Below the pieces are notes generated by a model. That model was not told where the DNA came from, ran no database searches, and worked only from the letters and a program-made list of their open reading frames with translations. From positions 1 to 64,000 of the forward strand of contig JBPOHS010000001.1 of assembly GCA_052035295.1 (NCBI GenBank): a stretch of DNA of 64,000 nucleotides. The letters are read 5' to 3'. Position numbers and translations under genes: made by a program. The stretch is from HdN1 sp052035295. GTDB lineage: Bacteria; Pseudomonadota; Gammaproteobacteria; Pseudomonadales; Ketobacteraceae. Of the stretch, positions 7,550 to 16,003 are shown one piece after another. Numbering within the stretch: position 1 is the stretch's first letter; every line of letters begins with the position of its first letter.

Positions 7550-8219
7550 CAGCTTGCTTGCCGCGCAAGTGTCCTTTCCTTGAGTAAGTGGCAGGCGCCT
7601 TCTCGACCACTTTACGCCACGCGTCGGGCAGTGCTTCGATGCCCATTACCCGGATTTCGCCCGGCGGGATATCGGCAACGCCCCATTCTCCGATCGCCGC
7701 CCGGATCAGTCTGAGGGTGGGAAACCCCGTCGCAGCGGTCATCCGCCTGACTTGCCTGTTGCGGCCTTCCCTGATCACCAGTTCGACCCAGGACGTCGGT
7801 ATGTTGCGTCGTTCACGGATGGGGGGGAAGCGCTCCCATACCTCTGGAGGCTCGATCCGGCGCGCTTCGGCTGGCAAGGTCATGCCGTCGTTGAGTGATA
7901 CCCCTTCGCGAAGCCGTTTGATGGCTTCTTGTGTGATCTCGCCTTCCACCTGCACCCAATAGGTCTTTGGCAGTTTGAATCGTGGATCACTGATGGCTTG
8001 CTGCAACTTGCCATGATTGGTCAGGATCAGCAAACCTTCCGAGTCGAAATCGAGTCGACCTGCCGCATAGACGCCGGGAATGCCGATAAATTCCGCCAAT
8101 GTGCGCTTGTCACCATCAGCAGAAAACTGACAAAGCACTTCAAACGGTTTGTTGAACAGCACCAACAAGGTGCCATTTTCTTCTGGCTGAGCGGGCATCT
8201 GCGTTTGCGGTTTTTTCAT
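7443..8219 (-). CDS. rluE: 23S rRNA pseudouridine synthase, RluE type, with C-terminal extension
   Basis: Isomerises a uridine in 23S rRNA (U2457 in E. coli) to pseudouridine. The catalytic aspartate motif AAGRLDFDSEGLLILTN is present, and IREGRNRQVRRMTAATGFPTLRL is the conserved C-terminal RluE/RsuA-family block. From the ATG at 8219 it is 258 residues, against about 217 in E. coli. The extra tail after the conserved part is rich in R, S and P and crosses into the 3' end of convergent moaE. Either the tail is real, or a stop was lost and the frame now reads antisense moaE codons. An upstream in-frame start at 8252 is possible. Confidence 0.85.
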   Translation of the reverse strand: MKKPQTQMPAQPEENGTLLVLFNKPFEVLCQFSADGDKRTLAEFIGIPGVYAAGRLDFDSEGLLILTNHGKLQQAISDPRFKLPKTYWVQVEGEITQEAIKRLREGVSLNDGMTLPAEARRIEPPEVWERFPPIRERRNIPTSWVELVIREGRNRQVRRMTAATGFPTLRLIRAAIGEWGVADIPPGEIRVMGIEALPDAWRKVVEKAPATYSRKGHLRGKQAVNASSDRARPDRSRAHPPRHPSRSATPSSRKGPRS

Positions 8220-8257
8220 GAGAAATGTTGCGGCGGAGGGGGTGGACAACAAAAAAT

Positions 8258-8280
8258 AAAAGCGCCTCGGAGGCGCTTTT
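8258..8280 (-). terminator. Intrinsic terminator of cspD
   Basis: A 10-bp stem AAAAGCGCCT / AGGCGCTTTT with a 3-base loop lies between the cspD stop and the rluE start. On the minus strand it is followed by a run of T interrupted by one A, as expected for Rho-independent termination. The symmetric A/T flanks could also make it work on the plus strand. Confidence 0.85.
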
Positions 8281-8336
8281 ATTTTCGCTGCGACGGTGAG
8301 GGCGGTGCAAGGCTGCCGTTACCGTTGCGGACTATG

Positions 8337-8627
8337 TCAGGACGCGTAGACGGGTTCAGATGCTTTTTGTGAAAGAGGGGCGGGTTGTTGGCTGGTAATA
8401 TCGGAATCGTCCTTGAGGAGTTCTCCGACGATCGCGATGTTTACTGCATGCAGACCCTTGGGCGCCTCACGAATATCGTAAGTAACGCTTTGTCCGGCTT
8501 TCAGGCTTTTGTAGCCATCCATGCAGATATAGGAGTAGTGTACAAACAGGTCGTCACCTTCGGAGTCTGGTCTGATGAAACCGTAACCCTTGGCGTTATT
8601 GAACCACTTCACTTTCCCGGTTGCCAT
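8337..8627 (-). CDS. cspD: Cold-shock-domain protein, CspD type
   Basis: Single cold-shock domain that binds single-stranded nucleic acid. In E. coli CspD inhibits replication in stationary phase. The RNP1-like KGYGFI and RNP2-like DLFVHYS motifs are intact, and DGYKSLKAGQSVTYDI matches CspD rather than CspA. The product is 96 residues, with a roughly 25-residue polar tail beyond the domain. The ATG at 8627 has a GGAGAAGGA site. Its divergent placement from clpS-clpA is conserved in Pseudomonas and enterics. CspD is a Lon substrate in E. coli. Confidence 0.92.
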   Translation of the reverse strand: MATGKVKWFNNAKGYGFIRPDSEGDDLFVHYSYICMDGYKSLKAGQSVTYDIREAPKGLHAVNIAIVGELLKDDSDITSQQPAPLSQKASEPVYAS

Positions 8628-8931
8628 AGCGCAAATCCTTCTCCTGAGACCGCCGAACCTTGGTCGGGGCCCACTGCCATTGTTATTATTGTATTCCCGT
8701 CCTGCAGCAGGGTCAGGGTCAGGCGGCGTCAGGATTGGTATCCGGGCGATCGTCTAGACGATGCAATGCTGGAATCAAGTCGGGACGAATGTTATTTTTT
8801 GTAACAGCCACAATGTCAACGATCGCGTTCCATGTGTCAAGCGATTTTGTGATATTTGTCTGCATTGTTGTTTACTGCGGGATTTTTTATATATCCTTGG
8901 AATCAAACCTAATGTTTTATGATTTCTGGTT
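8628..8931. other. Divergent intergenic region cspD / clpS
   Basis: This 304-base stretch has no convincing gene. The cspD half is mixed in composition, and the clpS half (about 8850-8931) is strongly AT-rich. A 91-codon frame crosses it, but its residues look random and it has no ribosome-binding site. A candidate clpS promoter is listed separately. Confidence 0.6.
8865..8893 (+). promoter_or_regulatory. Candidate sigma-70 promoter for clpS-clpA
   Basis: TTGTTG (8865-8870) and TATATA (8888-8893) are 17 bases apart in the AT-rich part of the intergenic region. Transcription would start near 8900, about 30 bases before the clpS ATG. Matches to consensus are moderate. Confidence 0.35.
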
Positions 8932-9294
8932 ATGAGTAAAAGTTCAGATCATCAACTACCATTAAAACTAATGGCAGGTGGGGCGTCTGGCACAGAACAA
9001 GAGGGCGGTGTTGCCGTCCAGGAATCCAAGGCCGAGGTAGCCCCTCCGCCCATGTTCCAGGTTCTGATGCTGAATGACGACTACACTCCCATGGAGTTTG
9101 TCGTGGAAGTATTACAACGGTTCTTCGGAATGAACCGCGAAAGAGCGACACAGGTAATGTTGATCGTGCACACCAAGGGACAGGCAAGTTGTGGTGTGTT
9201 CACCAAGGATGTTGCCGAAACCAAGGCAACTCAGGTGATGAAGTACGCAAGGGAGAATCAACATCCGTTGTTGTGTCGTATTGAAAGGGTCTAA
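8932..9294 (+). CDS. clpS: ATP-dependent Clp protease adaptor ClpS
   Basis: Binds N-terminal Leu, Phe, Tyr and Trp of N-degron substrates and delivers them to ClpA. The product is 120 residues, with a flexible N-terminal arm of about 35 residues. The core has VLMLNDDYTPMEFVVEVLQRFF (read in two parts: the N-degron pocket aspartates in LNDDYTPMEFV, then the helix), MLIVHTKGQASCGVF and KYARENQHPLLC. No strong ribosome-binding site is visible. clpA follows after 36 bases. The transferases that create its substrates (bpt, aat) are 3-4 kb away. Confidence 0.95.
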   Translation: MSKSSDHQLPLKLMAGGASGTEQEGGVAVQESKAEVAPPPMFQVLMLNDDYTPMEFVVEVLQRFFGMNRERATQVMLIVHTKGQASCGVFTKDVAETKATQVMKYARENQHPLLCRIERV

Positions 9295-9330
9295 GCCCGG
9301 ACTTAACAGGTCTGAGTAGGTATTCATACG

Positions 9331-11622
9331 ATGTTGAGCAAAGATCTCGAAGTCACCCTGAATCTGGCGTTTCGCGATGCGCGAAGCAAGCGTCACGAGT
9401 ACATGACCGTGGAGCATTTGTTGCTGGCCTTGCTGGACAACGATTCTGCTGCCGGTGTACTTCGAGCCTGTGGAACCAATATCGACGAGTTGCGCTCGGA
9501 TTTGAGCCACTTCGTTGACGAAACGACGCCCCTCATTCCTGCCTCGGACCCCGATCGGGAAACCCAGCCAACCCTGGGCTTCCAGCGCGTGCTGCAACGT
9601 GCGGTATTCCATGTGCAATCCTCAGGCAAGAAGGAGGTGACCGGCGCCAACGTGCTGGTGGCCATCTTCAGCGAGCAGGAAAGCCAGGCCGTCTACTTCC
9701 TGAAGAAGCAGAGCGTCGCCCGCATTGATGTCGTCAACTACATCGCCCACGGTATCTCCAAGGTGTCTGACGATACCTCTGGCAATACGCATTCCCAGAC
9801 CGGTTCCCACGATGCCTCCCAGGAATCCCAGGAAGACGAACAGTCCGGGGAAGCTGCCGGCCGCAGCCCGTTGGAAGCGTATGCATCCAACCTGAACGAT
9901 CAGGCCATGCAAGGCCGCATCGATCCGCTGGTTGGCCGCGAAGAAGAAATTACCCGTACGGTGCAGATCCTTTGTCGCCGTCGCAAGAACAACCCGCTGC
10001 TGGTGGGTGAGCCCGGTGTGGGTAAAACCGCCATCGCCGAAGGCCTGGCCAAGAAAATCGTCGACAAGGAAGTACCGGACGCCATTGCCGGTGCGGTCGT
10101 CTATTCGCTCGACCTTGGTGCCTTGCTGGCCGGTACCAAATACCGGGGCGATTTCGAAAAACGGTTCAAGGCGCTGTTGGGCGAACTCAAGAAGCAGAAG
10201 AATTCCATCCTGTTCATCGATGAGATTCACACCATCATTGGTGCTGGTGCGGCATCCGGCGGTGTCATGGATGCGTCCAACCTGTTGAAGCCCCTGCTGG
10301 CCTCGGGTGACATCAAGTGTATTGGCTCGACCACCTTCCAGGAGTATCGCGGTATTTTTGAAAAGGATCGGGCGCTGGCACGCCGTTTCCAGAAGATCGA
10401 TGTGACCGAGCCGTCGGTAGATGAGACGTACGAGATCCTCAAAGGGCTGAAATCGCGCTTCGAAGCACATCACGACCTGAAATACTCGAACCGCGCCCTG
10501 CGTGCGGCCGCTGAACTCGCGGGTCGTTATATCAATGATCGACACATGCCTGACAAGGCCATTGACGTGATTGATGAAGTCGGTGCCTACCAACGCTTGC
10601 TGCCTGTCAGCAAGCGCAAGAAGGTTATTGGAGTCACGGATATCGAGGCCGTTGTTGCCAAGATTGCCCGTATTCCGCCGAAGACCGTGTCGTCCGACGA
10701 CAAGGAAATGTTGCGCAATCTCGAACGGGATCTGCGTCTGTCCGTATTTGGTCAGGACGAAGCCATCACCGTACTGTCGAATGCCATCAAGATGTCGCGG
10801 GCGGGGCTCGGTCATCCCGACAAGCCGATTGGCTCGTTCCTGTTTGCCGGTCCGACCGGCGTAGGTAAAACCGAGGTCTCCCGTCAGCTTGCCAAGACCA
10901 TGGGCATGGAGCTGCTGCGTTTTGACATGTCCGAGTATATGGAACGGCATACGGTATCGCGCCTGATTGGTGCGCCTCCGGGCTATGTCGGCTTCGATCA
11001 GGGTGGCTTGCTGACTGAGGCCATTACCAAGACGCCGCACTGCGTATTGCTGCTCGATGAGATTGAAAAAGCGCATCCCGATGTGTTTAACCTGCTCCTG
11101 CAGGTAATGGACCATGGGACCCTGACCGACAACAACGGTCGCAAGGCTGACTTCCGCAACGTGATCATCATCATGACCACCAACGCGGGAGCGGAGGCTG
11201 TCACGCGTTCATCGATCGGCTTCACCGCGCAGGATCATTCCACGGACGGCATGGCTGCACTCAAGAAGCTTTTTACCCCGGAATTCCGCAATCGCCTGGA
11301 TGCCATCATCCAGTTCAAGTCGCTGGATACCGAGGTCATCAAAGGGGTGGTCGACAAGTTCATTACCGAGCTGCAGGCTCAGCTTGACGACAAGAAAGTC
11401 ATGCTCGATATCGATGATACGGCACGCCTGTGGTTCGCCAAGAAGGGTTATGACAAAGACATGGGTGCTCGTCCGATGGCGAGACTGATACAGGAGAAGC
11501 TGAAACGTCCTCTGGCGGAGAAGATCCTGTTCGGCGAGCTGGCCGATCATGGCGGAACCGTCCACATCAAGGCGGATCAGGATCAGGACGAGCTGGTCAT
11601 GGACGTGGAGCCTGGCGAGTAA
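9331..11622 (+). CDS. clpA: ATP-dependent Clp protease ATP-binding subunit ClpA
   Basis: AAA+ unfoldase that feeds substrates into ClpP. The N-terminal Clp repeat domain starts MLSKDLEVTLNLAF. The D1 Walker A is GEPGVGKT at 226-233, with Walker B ILFIDEIH. The D2 Walker A is GPTGVGKT at 507-514, with Walker B VLLLDEIEKAHPDV and sensor GARPMARLIQ near the end. The protein is 763 residues (E. coli 758). A linker of about 35 residues rich in S, Q and E follows the N-domain near residue 155. clpP is not in the window. Confidence 0.98.
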   Translation: MLSKDLEVTLNLAFRDARSKRHEYMTVEHLLLALLDNDSAAGVLRACGTNIDELRSDLSHFVDETTPLIPASDPDRETQPTLGFQRVLQRAVFHVQSSGKKEVTGANVLVAIFSEQESQAVYFLKKQSVARIDVVNYIAHGISKVSDDTSGNTHSQTGSHDASQESQEDEQSGEAAGRSPLEAYASNLNDQAMQGRIDPLVGREEEITRTVQILCRRRKNNPLLVGEPGVGKTAIAEGLAKKIVDKEVPDAIAGAVVYSLDLGALLAGTKYRGDFEKRFKALLGELKKQKNSILFIDEIHTIIGAGAASGGVMDASNLLKPLLASGDIKCIGSTTFQEYRGIFEKDRALARRFQKIDVTEPSVDETYEILKGLKSRFEAHHDLKYSNRALRAAAELAGRYINDRHMPDKAIDVIDEVGAYQRLLPVSKRKKVIGVTDIEAVVAKIARIPPKTVSSDDKEMLRNLERDLRLSVFGQDEAITVLSNAIKMSRAGLGHPDKPIGSFLFAGPTGVGKTEVSRQLAKTMGMELLRFDMSEYMERHTVSRLIGAPPGYVGFDQGGLLTEAITKTPHCVLLLDEIEKAHPDVFNLLLQVMDHGTLTDNNGRKADFRNVIIIMTTNAGAEAVTRSSIGFTAQDHSTDGMAALKKLFTPEFRNRLDAIIQFKSLDTEVIKGVVDKFITELQAQLDDKKVMLDIDDTARLWFAKKGYDKDMGARPMARLIQEKLKRPLAEKILFGELADHGGTVHIKADQDQDELVMDVEPGE

Positions 11623-11722
11623 CAGCATGTCGGCGCGCTAGCCCTGTCGGATGTCGATGGGGCTGTGTGCCAGTGGGGTATGCCTGTCTCGGGCGAAACC
11701 GGAAGAACAGCGACAGAAACAG

Positions 11723-11754
11723 AAAAAGGCGAGTATTGATCACTCGCCTTTTTT
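11723..11754. terminator. Bidirectional terminator between clpA and infA
   Basis: A 12-bp stem AAAAAGGCGAGT / ACTCGCCTTTTT with a 7-base loop is flanked by A and T runs. It can end clpA transcripts on the plus strand and infA transcripts on the minus strand. Its right arm touches the infA stop codon at 11753-11755. Confidence 0.88.
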
Positions 11755-11971
11755 ATTTGACGCGGAAAGTGATGCGACCCTTGCTGAGATCGTAGGGGGT
11801 GAGCTCGACCTTGACTTTGTCGCCCGTGAGGATGCGGATGTAGTTTTTGCGCATCTTGCCAGAGATGTGGGCAGTCACGACGTGTCCGTTGTCCAGCTCA
11901 ACGCGGAACATGGTGTTGGGCAAGGTATCTACGACAGTACCTTCCATTTCAATGCAATCTTCTTTCGCCAT
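11753..11971 (-). CDS. infA: Translation initiation factor IF-1
   Basis: S1/OB-fold protein that occupies the 30S A-site during initiation. From the ATG at 11971 it is the usual 72 residues, starting MAKEDCIEMEGTVVDTLPN and ending GRITFRVK. A GAGGAAG site lies upstream. The longer frame to 12010 adds 13 residues that are foreign to the family. The clpA-infA-bpt-aat order is as in Pseudomonas. Confidence 0.97.
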   Translation of the reverse strand: MAKEDCIEMEGTVVDTLPNTMFRVELDNGHVVTAHISGKMRKNYIRILTGDKVKVELTPYDLSKGRITFRVK

Positions 11972-12071
11972 CCAGACTCTTCCTCGGGAATAAAAAAGGG
12001 GTGCTAACAAAGCAGGGCAGAATTGTGCACCAAAACCAAGGGATACGCAAAGGATGTCTGTGCGTGAGGAG

Positions 12072-12779
12072 TCAGTCGAAGCTGATCCATTGATTGTTGA
12101 GAAACATTTCGAGGGGTTTGTACTCGGTCTTGTAATTCATTTTCTGGCATTCCTTGATCCAGTATCCCAGATATAGCGCGGGCAAGCCCCGCGCCAGGGA
12201 TTCCTGGATTTGCCAGAGAATCGCGTGGACACCGAGGCTGCGTTCACAGGCTTCGGGCGCATAGAACGTGTATACGGCAGATAGACCGTTCTGCATTTCG
12301 TCACACACGGCAACGGCCATGAGTTCACCCTGCAGGCGAAACTCGTAGAAAAAGGTGTTACCCCAGTCACTGAGCAGGAACGAGGAAAACTGATCCGCAG
12401 AGGGCGGAAACATGTCGCCATCACGGTGTTTGGCACTGATGTAGCGTTCGTAGAGCTGATAATGCTCGGGGTTGAAATGGGCTGGAACCCGCTGCACATC
12501 GAGATCCTGGTTTCTTTTCAGTACGCGTTTCTGCTTGCGGGAGGGTACAAATTTGTGGACAGGAACGCGCACCGGGATACAGGCACAACAGTGTTTGCAG
12601 TGTGGCCGGTACAAATAGTTGCCGCTGCGACGAAAGCCTAACTCGGATAGCTCGCTGTAGAGGGAATGATTGACCGAAACCTTGGGGTCTGCAAACAGGG
12701 TGACCGCGTCCTGACGCGGCAAATAGCTGCATTTGTGTAGGGGCGTTACAAAAAACTTGATGGCGGATAAATCTGTCAT
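12072..12779 (-). CDS. bpt: Aspartate/glutamate leucyltransferase (bacterial ATE)
   Basis: Transfers leucine from Leu-tRNA to N-terminal Asp or Glu, which turns them into ClpS-recognised N-degrons. The product is 235 residues. The conserved cysteine cluster PHCKHCCACIPVRVPV and the C-terminal GNAT-like part GLPALYLGYWIKECQKMNYK are present. It is absent from E. coli but common in Pseudomonas and Vibrio, where it pairs with aat as here. About 37 bases separate it from aat on the same strand. Confidence 0.94.
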   Translation of the reverse strand: MTDLSAIKFFVTPLHKCSYLPRQDAVTLFADPKVSVNHSLYSELSELGFRRSGNYLYRPHCKHCCACIPVRVPVHKFVPSRKQKRVLKRNQDLDVQRVPAHFNPEHYQLYERYISAKHRDGDMFPPSADQFSSFLLSDWGNTFFYEFRLQGELMAVAVCDEMQNGLSAVYTFYAPEACERSLGVHAILWQIQESLARGLPALYLGYWIKECQKMNYKTEYKPLEMFLNNQWISFD

Positions 12780-12816
12780 GGTCTCTTTACGCCGCGCATG
12801 TGCAATAGCTTAATTA

Positions 12817-13671
12817 TTAATGAGGCCTGTCCGGAAAGCCAGCGGTCTGCATTTGTTTGAGCACTGATTCCAGGGTAATGGAATCAATTTTCAATGGCCA
12901 GGACCCTGGCAAATAGGTGCTGTCCGAAGCGGTAGCCCGCAGGCTTTTGTGCAGCAGGCTCATGTAGTGTCGCCGTGGCAATGGCGTGGCACCAAGGCTT
13001 TCCAGGTGGGGTGTCATCATTTGACAATCGATGAGACGGAATTCGCGCGATTGCAAAAAATGTATCAACGCTGCAAAGGCCATTTTCGATGCGTCTGTTT
13101 CAACGCTGAACATGGATTCTCCGAAGTAGCACGCCCCAATGGCAATGCCGTAGAGGCCACCGATCAGTCTATCGTCGCGCCAGACTTCAATAGAATGTGC
13201 ATGTCCCGCCGCATGCAGCTGGCAATAGGCCGCCCGCATCTCCGCCGTTATCCAGGTTCCCCTGGAATAGGCGCGGGGTGCTGCACAAGCGCTGATCACC
13301 TGCTCAAATGCCGTATCCGCAGTGATCAGGCAGGGCTTGTTGCGCATGTTCTTGCGCAGGCTGCGGGAGATCCTGAGATTGGTAGGCTGCAGAATGGCGC
13401 GGGTCGAAGGCGACCACCAAAGAATGGGTTGATCATCCTGGTACCAGGGAAAAATGCCGTGGCGATAGGCATTCAGCAGCCGCTGCAGCGAAAGATCGCC
13501 ACCGCCAGCCAGCAAGCCATCCGGATCGTCGAGCGCCAGCTCCACCGGAGGGAACCAGCCAGGATCGTCGTTGAGGAAGGGTATCTGTATCAAAGCCGGT
13601 ATCCAGTGTCGCCGTTGCGTGAATACCGAAAATAGCCTGTGTCGCCGAAGCGGGAAAGAGGCCTGCAGCAA
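12817..13671 (-). CDS. aat: Leucyl/phenylalanyl-tRNA-protein transferase
   Basis: Adds Leu or Phe to N-terminal Lys, Arg or Met for ClpS/ClpAP degradation. Diagnostic blocks are LLAGGGDLSLQRLLNAYRHG, IFPWYQDDQPILWWSPSTR, RGTWITAEM, GHAHSIEVWR and IGGLYGIAIG with the FGESMFS core. The start is uncertain. The frame opens with TTG at 13671, giving 284 residues. A TTG at about 13590 (LIQIPFLNDD) would match the usual family N-terminus better and give about 257. Neither has a good ribosome-binding site. It sits between bpt and trxB. Confidence 0.93.
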   Translation of the reverse strand: MLQASFPLRRHRLFSVFTQRRHWIPALIQIPFLNDDPGWFPPVELALDDPDGLLAGGGDLSLQRLLNAYRHGIFPWYQDDQPILWWSPSTRAILQPTNLRISRSLRKNMRNKPCLITADTAFEQVISACAAPRAYSRGTWITAEMRAAYCQLHAAGHAHSIEVWRDDRLIGGLYGIAIGACYFGESMFSVETDASKMAFAALIHFLQSREFRLIDCQMMTPHLESLGATPLPRRHYMSLLHKSLRATASDSTYLPGSWPLKIDSITLESVLKQMQTAGFPDRPH

Positions 13672-13697
13672 AATTGTATCTGCCGCAGGCCTGCCGG

Positions 13698-14654
13698 TTA
13701 ATTTGCCTGCTCGTCGAGATAACGCTCCGCATCAAGGGCGGCCATGCAACCGAACCCTGCCGAGGTAATGGCCTGGCGATAAATGTGATCAGCGACATCG
13801 CCGGCTGCAAAGACGCCTTCGACACTGGTCGCGGTCGCGTTGCCGTGGGTGCCGGTCTGGATCTTGATGTAGCCGTTCTCCATCTCAAGCTGATCTTTGA
13901 ATATGTCGGTGTTCGGCGAATGGCCGATGGCAATGAACACCCCTTGCAACTCGATATCCCGGGTTTCATTGCTGTTGACGTCGCGAATTCTCATGCCGGT
14001 GACACCGCTTTGATCACCGAGCACTTCGTCGAGCGTGTGGTTGAACTCGATTTTCACGTTACCGGTGCGTGATTTTTCCATCAGGCGATCCTGCAGGATT
14101 TTTTCGCCGCGGAATTTGTCGCGGCGATGCACCACAATGACTTCGGCGGCGATATTGGCCAGATAGAGTGCTTCCTCGACAGCGGTGTTGCCGCCGCCAA
14201 TGACCGCGACGCGCTGCTTGCGGTAGAAAAATCCGTCACATGTGGCGCAGGCGCTCACGCCTTTGCCTTTGAAGGCTTCTTCGGACGGCAGCCCCAGATA
14301 TTTAGCGGACGCGCCTGTTGCAATGATCAGTGCGTCACACGTATAAGTGGCGTTATCCCCGTGCAGGGTAAAAGGTTTTTTCTGCAGGTCAGTGCTGTTG
14401 ATGTGATCAAAAATGATCTCGGTATTGAACCGTTCGGCATGTTTTTTCATCCGTTCCATGAGTTCCGGCCCCTGAACCCCGGCGTCATCACCGGGCCAGT
14501 TGTCGACCTCGGTGGTGGTGGTCAGTTGTCCGCCGGGTTGAATGCCCGTGATCATCACCGGATTCAGGTTGGCGCGTGCAGCATAGACAGCGGCGGTATA
14601 ACCGGCGGGACCAGAGCCCAGGATGAGCAGCTTGACGTGGCGAACAGGTTTCAT
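13698..14654 (-). CDS. trxB: Thioredoxin-disulfide reductase
   Basis: NADPH- and FAD-dependent reductase of thioredoxin. From the ATG at 14654 the product is 318 residues. The FAD-binding GSGPAGYTAA is at 13-22, and the redox-active CATC is at 136-139. The NADPH motif GGGNTAVEEA and the C-terminal AAGDVADHIYRQAIT are present. The frame stays open to 14720, but those 22 residues lie before the normal start. The gene keeps its usual place between aat and the ftsK-lolA-rarA block. Confidence 0.97.
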   Translation of the reverse strand: MKPVRHVKLLILGSGPAGYTAAVYAARANLNPVMITGIQPGGQLTTTTEVDNWPGDDAGVQGPELMERMKKHAERFNTEIIFDHINSTDLQKKPFTLHGDNATYTCDALIIATGASAKYLGLPSEEAFKGKGVSACATCDGFFYRKQRVAVIGGGNTAVEEALYLANIAAEVIVVHRRDKFRGEKILQDRLMEKSRTGNVKIEFNHTLDEVLGDQSGVTGMRIRDVNSNETRDIELQGVFIAIGHSPNTDIFKDQLEMENGYIKIQTGTHGNATATSVEGVFAAGDVADHIYRQAITSAGFGCMAALDAERYLDEQAN

Positions 14655-14790
14655 CGATGTGGATTCCGAGCAGGGAAGGGTTGCGGCCAACTTTATCGCG
14701 GCCCGTATGAAGGGCGCCAATTATACATTTAAATCACGAAAATAGCGGCGGGCTATACTTTTATCTTGATTTCCCGACTGGAGTAGTCAG

Positions 14791-15855
14791 ATGGCGCTTT
14801 TGGTAGGTGTTCCCAAAGAGATCAAACCGATGGAGGGGCGTATTGCCCTGACACCGGATGCGGTGGCAGATCTGGTCAATGACGGCATCCCTGTGCTGGT
14901 ACAGGCATCGGCAGGGGAGCAGGCAGGTTTTTCAGATGAGGCTTATCGGCGGGCCGGCGCGACAATCGCAGCCAATGCCGAGGCATTGTATGGCCAGTCC
15001 CAGTTGCTGGTAAAGGTCAAGGAGCCAGTGGAGGGGGATCTGCAGTGGTTGCGACCTGAGCATCTGTTGTTCTGTTACCTGCATCTGGCACCGAATCCCG
15101 CATTGACCCAGGCCTTGCTCAACAAGAAGCTTACCGCCGTGGCGTTCGAAACAGTAGAAGTCAATGGCAGGCTGCCTTTGCTGGCGCCCATGAGCGAAAT
15201 TGCGGGGCGTGTCGCCGTGCAGGCTGCTTGTCACTATCTGCATGCATCGCTGGGCGGAAGCGGCGTGTTGTTGGGAGGTGTCGCCGGGACGCCGCGTGGC
15301 AGGGTGGTGATCATCGGTGCCGGTGTGGCGGGTAAAAACTCAGCGTTGGTCGCTGCATCGCTGGGCGCGGAAGTACTGGTGTTCGACAAGAATACGGATG
15401 CGCTGCGTGAGGTGGAACGCCTGAGCCCGCTGGTCAAGGGGCTGTACATGTCGCGGACGACGCTCGCGGATTCCTTGAAAACGACTGATATTCTGGTGGG
15501 CGCGGTGTTGGTGCCGGGGGCTCGGGCGCCCAAGCTGGTGTCCCGCGAGATGGTCGCCGCCATGCCGCGTGGCAGTGTCATCGTTGACATCTCCATCGAC
15601 CAGGGCGGATGTATCGAGACCATGCGTGTCACCGACTATCGTAAACCGGTGTATGTCGAGGAGGGCGTGGTGCATATGGGTGTCGCCAATTTGCCAGGCG
15701 GGGTGCCAAGAACGTCGACCATCGCGTTGTCTGGGGTGATTGCACCGTACGTGCATTGGCTGGCGCACGGCAAACTGGAAGACAATCCGGCACTGTTGCG
15801 CGGGGTCAATGTTCGCGGGGGGGCAATTGTGCATCCAGCCTTACTGCAAAATTAG
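14791..15855 (+). CDS. ald: Alanine dehydrogenase
   Basis: NAD-dependent interconversion of alanine with pyruvate and ammonia. The product is 354 residues; the family averages about 370. The N-terminal PKEIKPMEGRIALTP holds the substrate arginine, and GRVVIIGAGVAGKNSALVA is the Rossmann loop. DISIDQGGCIET and ANLPGGVPRTST are typical. The ATG at 14791 follows a CTGGAG site. In E. coli lrp occupies the slot between trxB and ftsK; here ald fills it and no Lrp-type regulator is visible nearby. Confidence 0.95.
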   Translation: MALLVGVPKEIKPMEGRIALTPDAVADLVNDGIPVLVQASAGEQAGFSDEAYRRAGATIAANAEALYGQSQLLVKVKEPVEGDLQWLRPEHLLFCYLHLAPNPALTQALLNKKLTAVAFETVEVNGRLPLLAPMSEIAGRVAVQAACHYLHASLGGSGVLLGGVAGTPRGRVVIIGAGVAGKNSALVAASLGAEVLVFDKNTDALREVERLSPLVKGLYMSRTTLADSLKTTDILVGAVLVPGARAPKLVSREMVAAMPRGSVIVDISIDQGGCIETMRVTDYRKPVYVEEGVVHMGVANLPGGVPRTSTIALSGVIAPYVHWLAHGKLEDNPALLRGVNVRGGAIVHPALLQN

Positions 15856-15922
15856 GGACTTGGCGCTAAAATTGAAAACCAAGGTGATGATCTTTTACCA
15901 AGCGCATGTTTCCTCGTCACTC

Positions 15923-15943
15923 CCGCACGTTTTGTGCGTGCGG
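15923..15943. repeat. Hairpin downstream of ald
   Basis: A perfect 7-bp stem CCGCACG / CGTGCGG encloses a 7-base loop in the 148-base gap between ald and ftsK. No T-run follows, so termination at this point would need help from other factors. Confidence 0.4.
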
Positions 15944-16003
15944 ATGATTCATCGTTGATCGATTGTCTATGTCATTTTCTTGCAGTGTTGAACGGTAACC
16001 CGA

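Noticed and set aside
8660..8935. 91-codon plus-strand frame between cspD and clpS
   Set aside because: No ribosome-binding site, random-looking residues, and it covers the probable promoter region.
9622..11115. Minus-strand frame of 497 codons opposite clpA
   Set aside because: Antisense shadow; ClpA motifs are complete on the plus strand.
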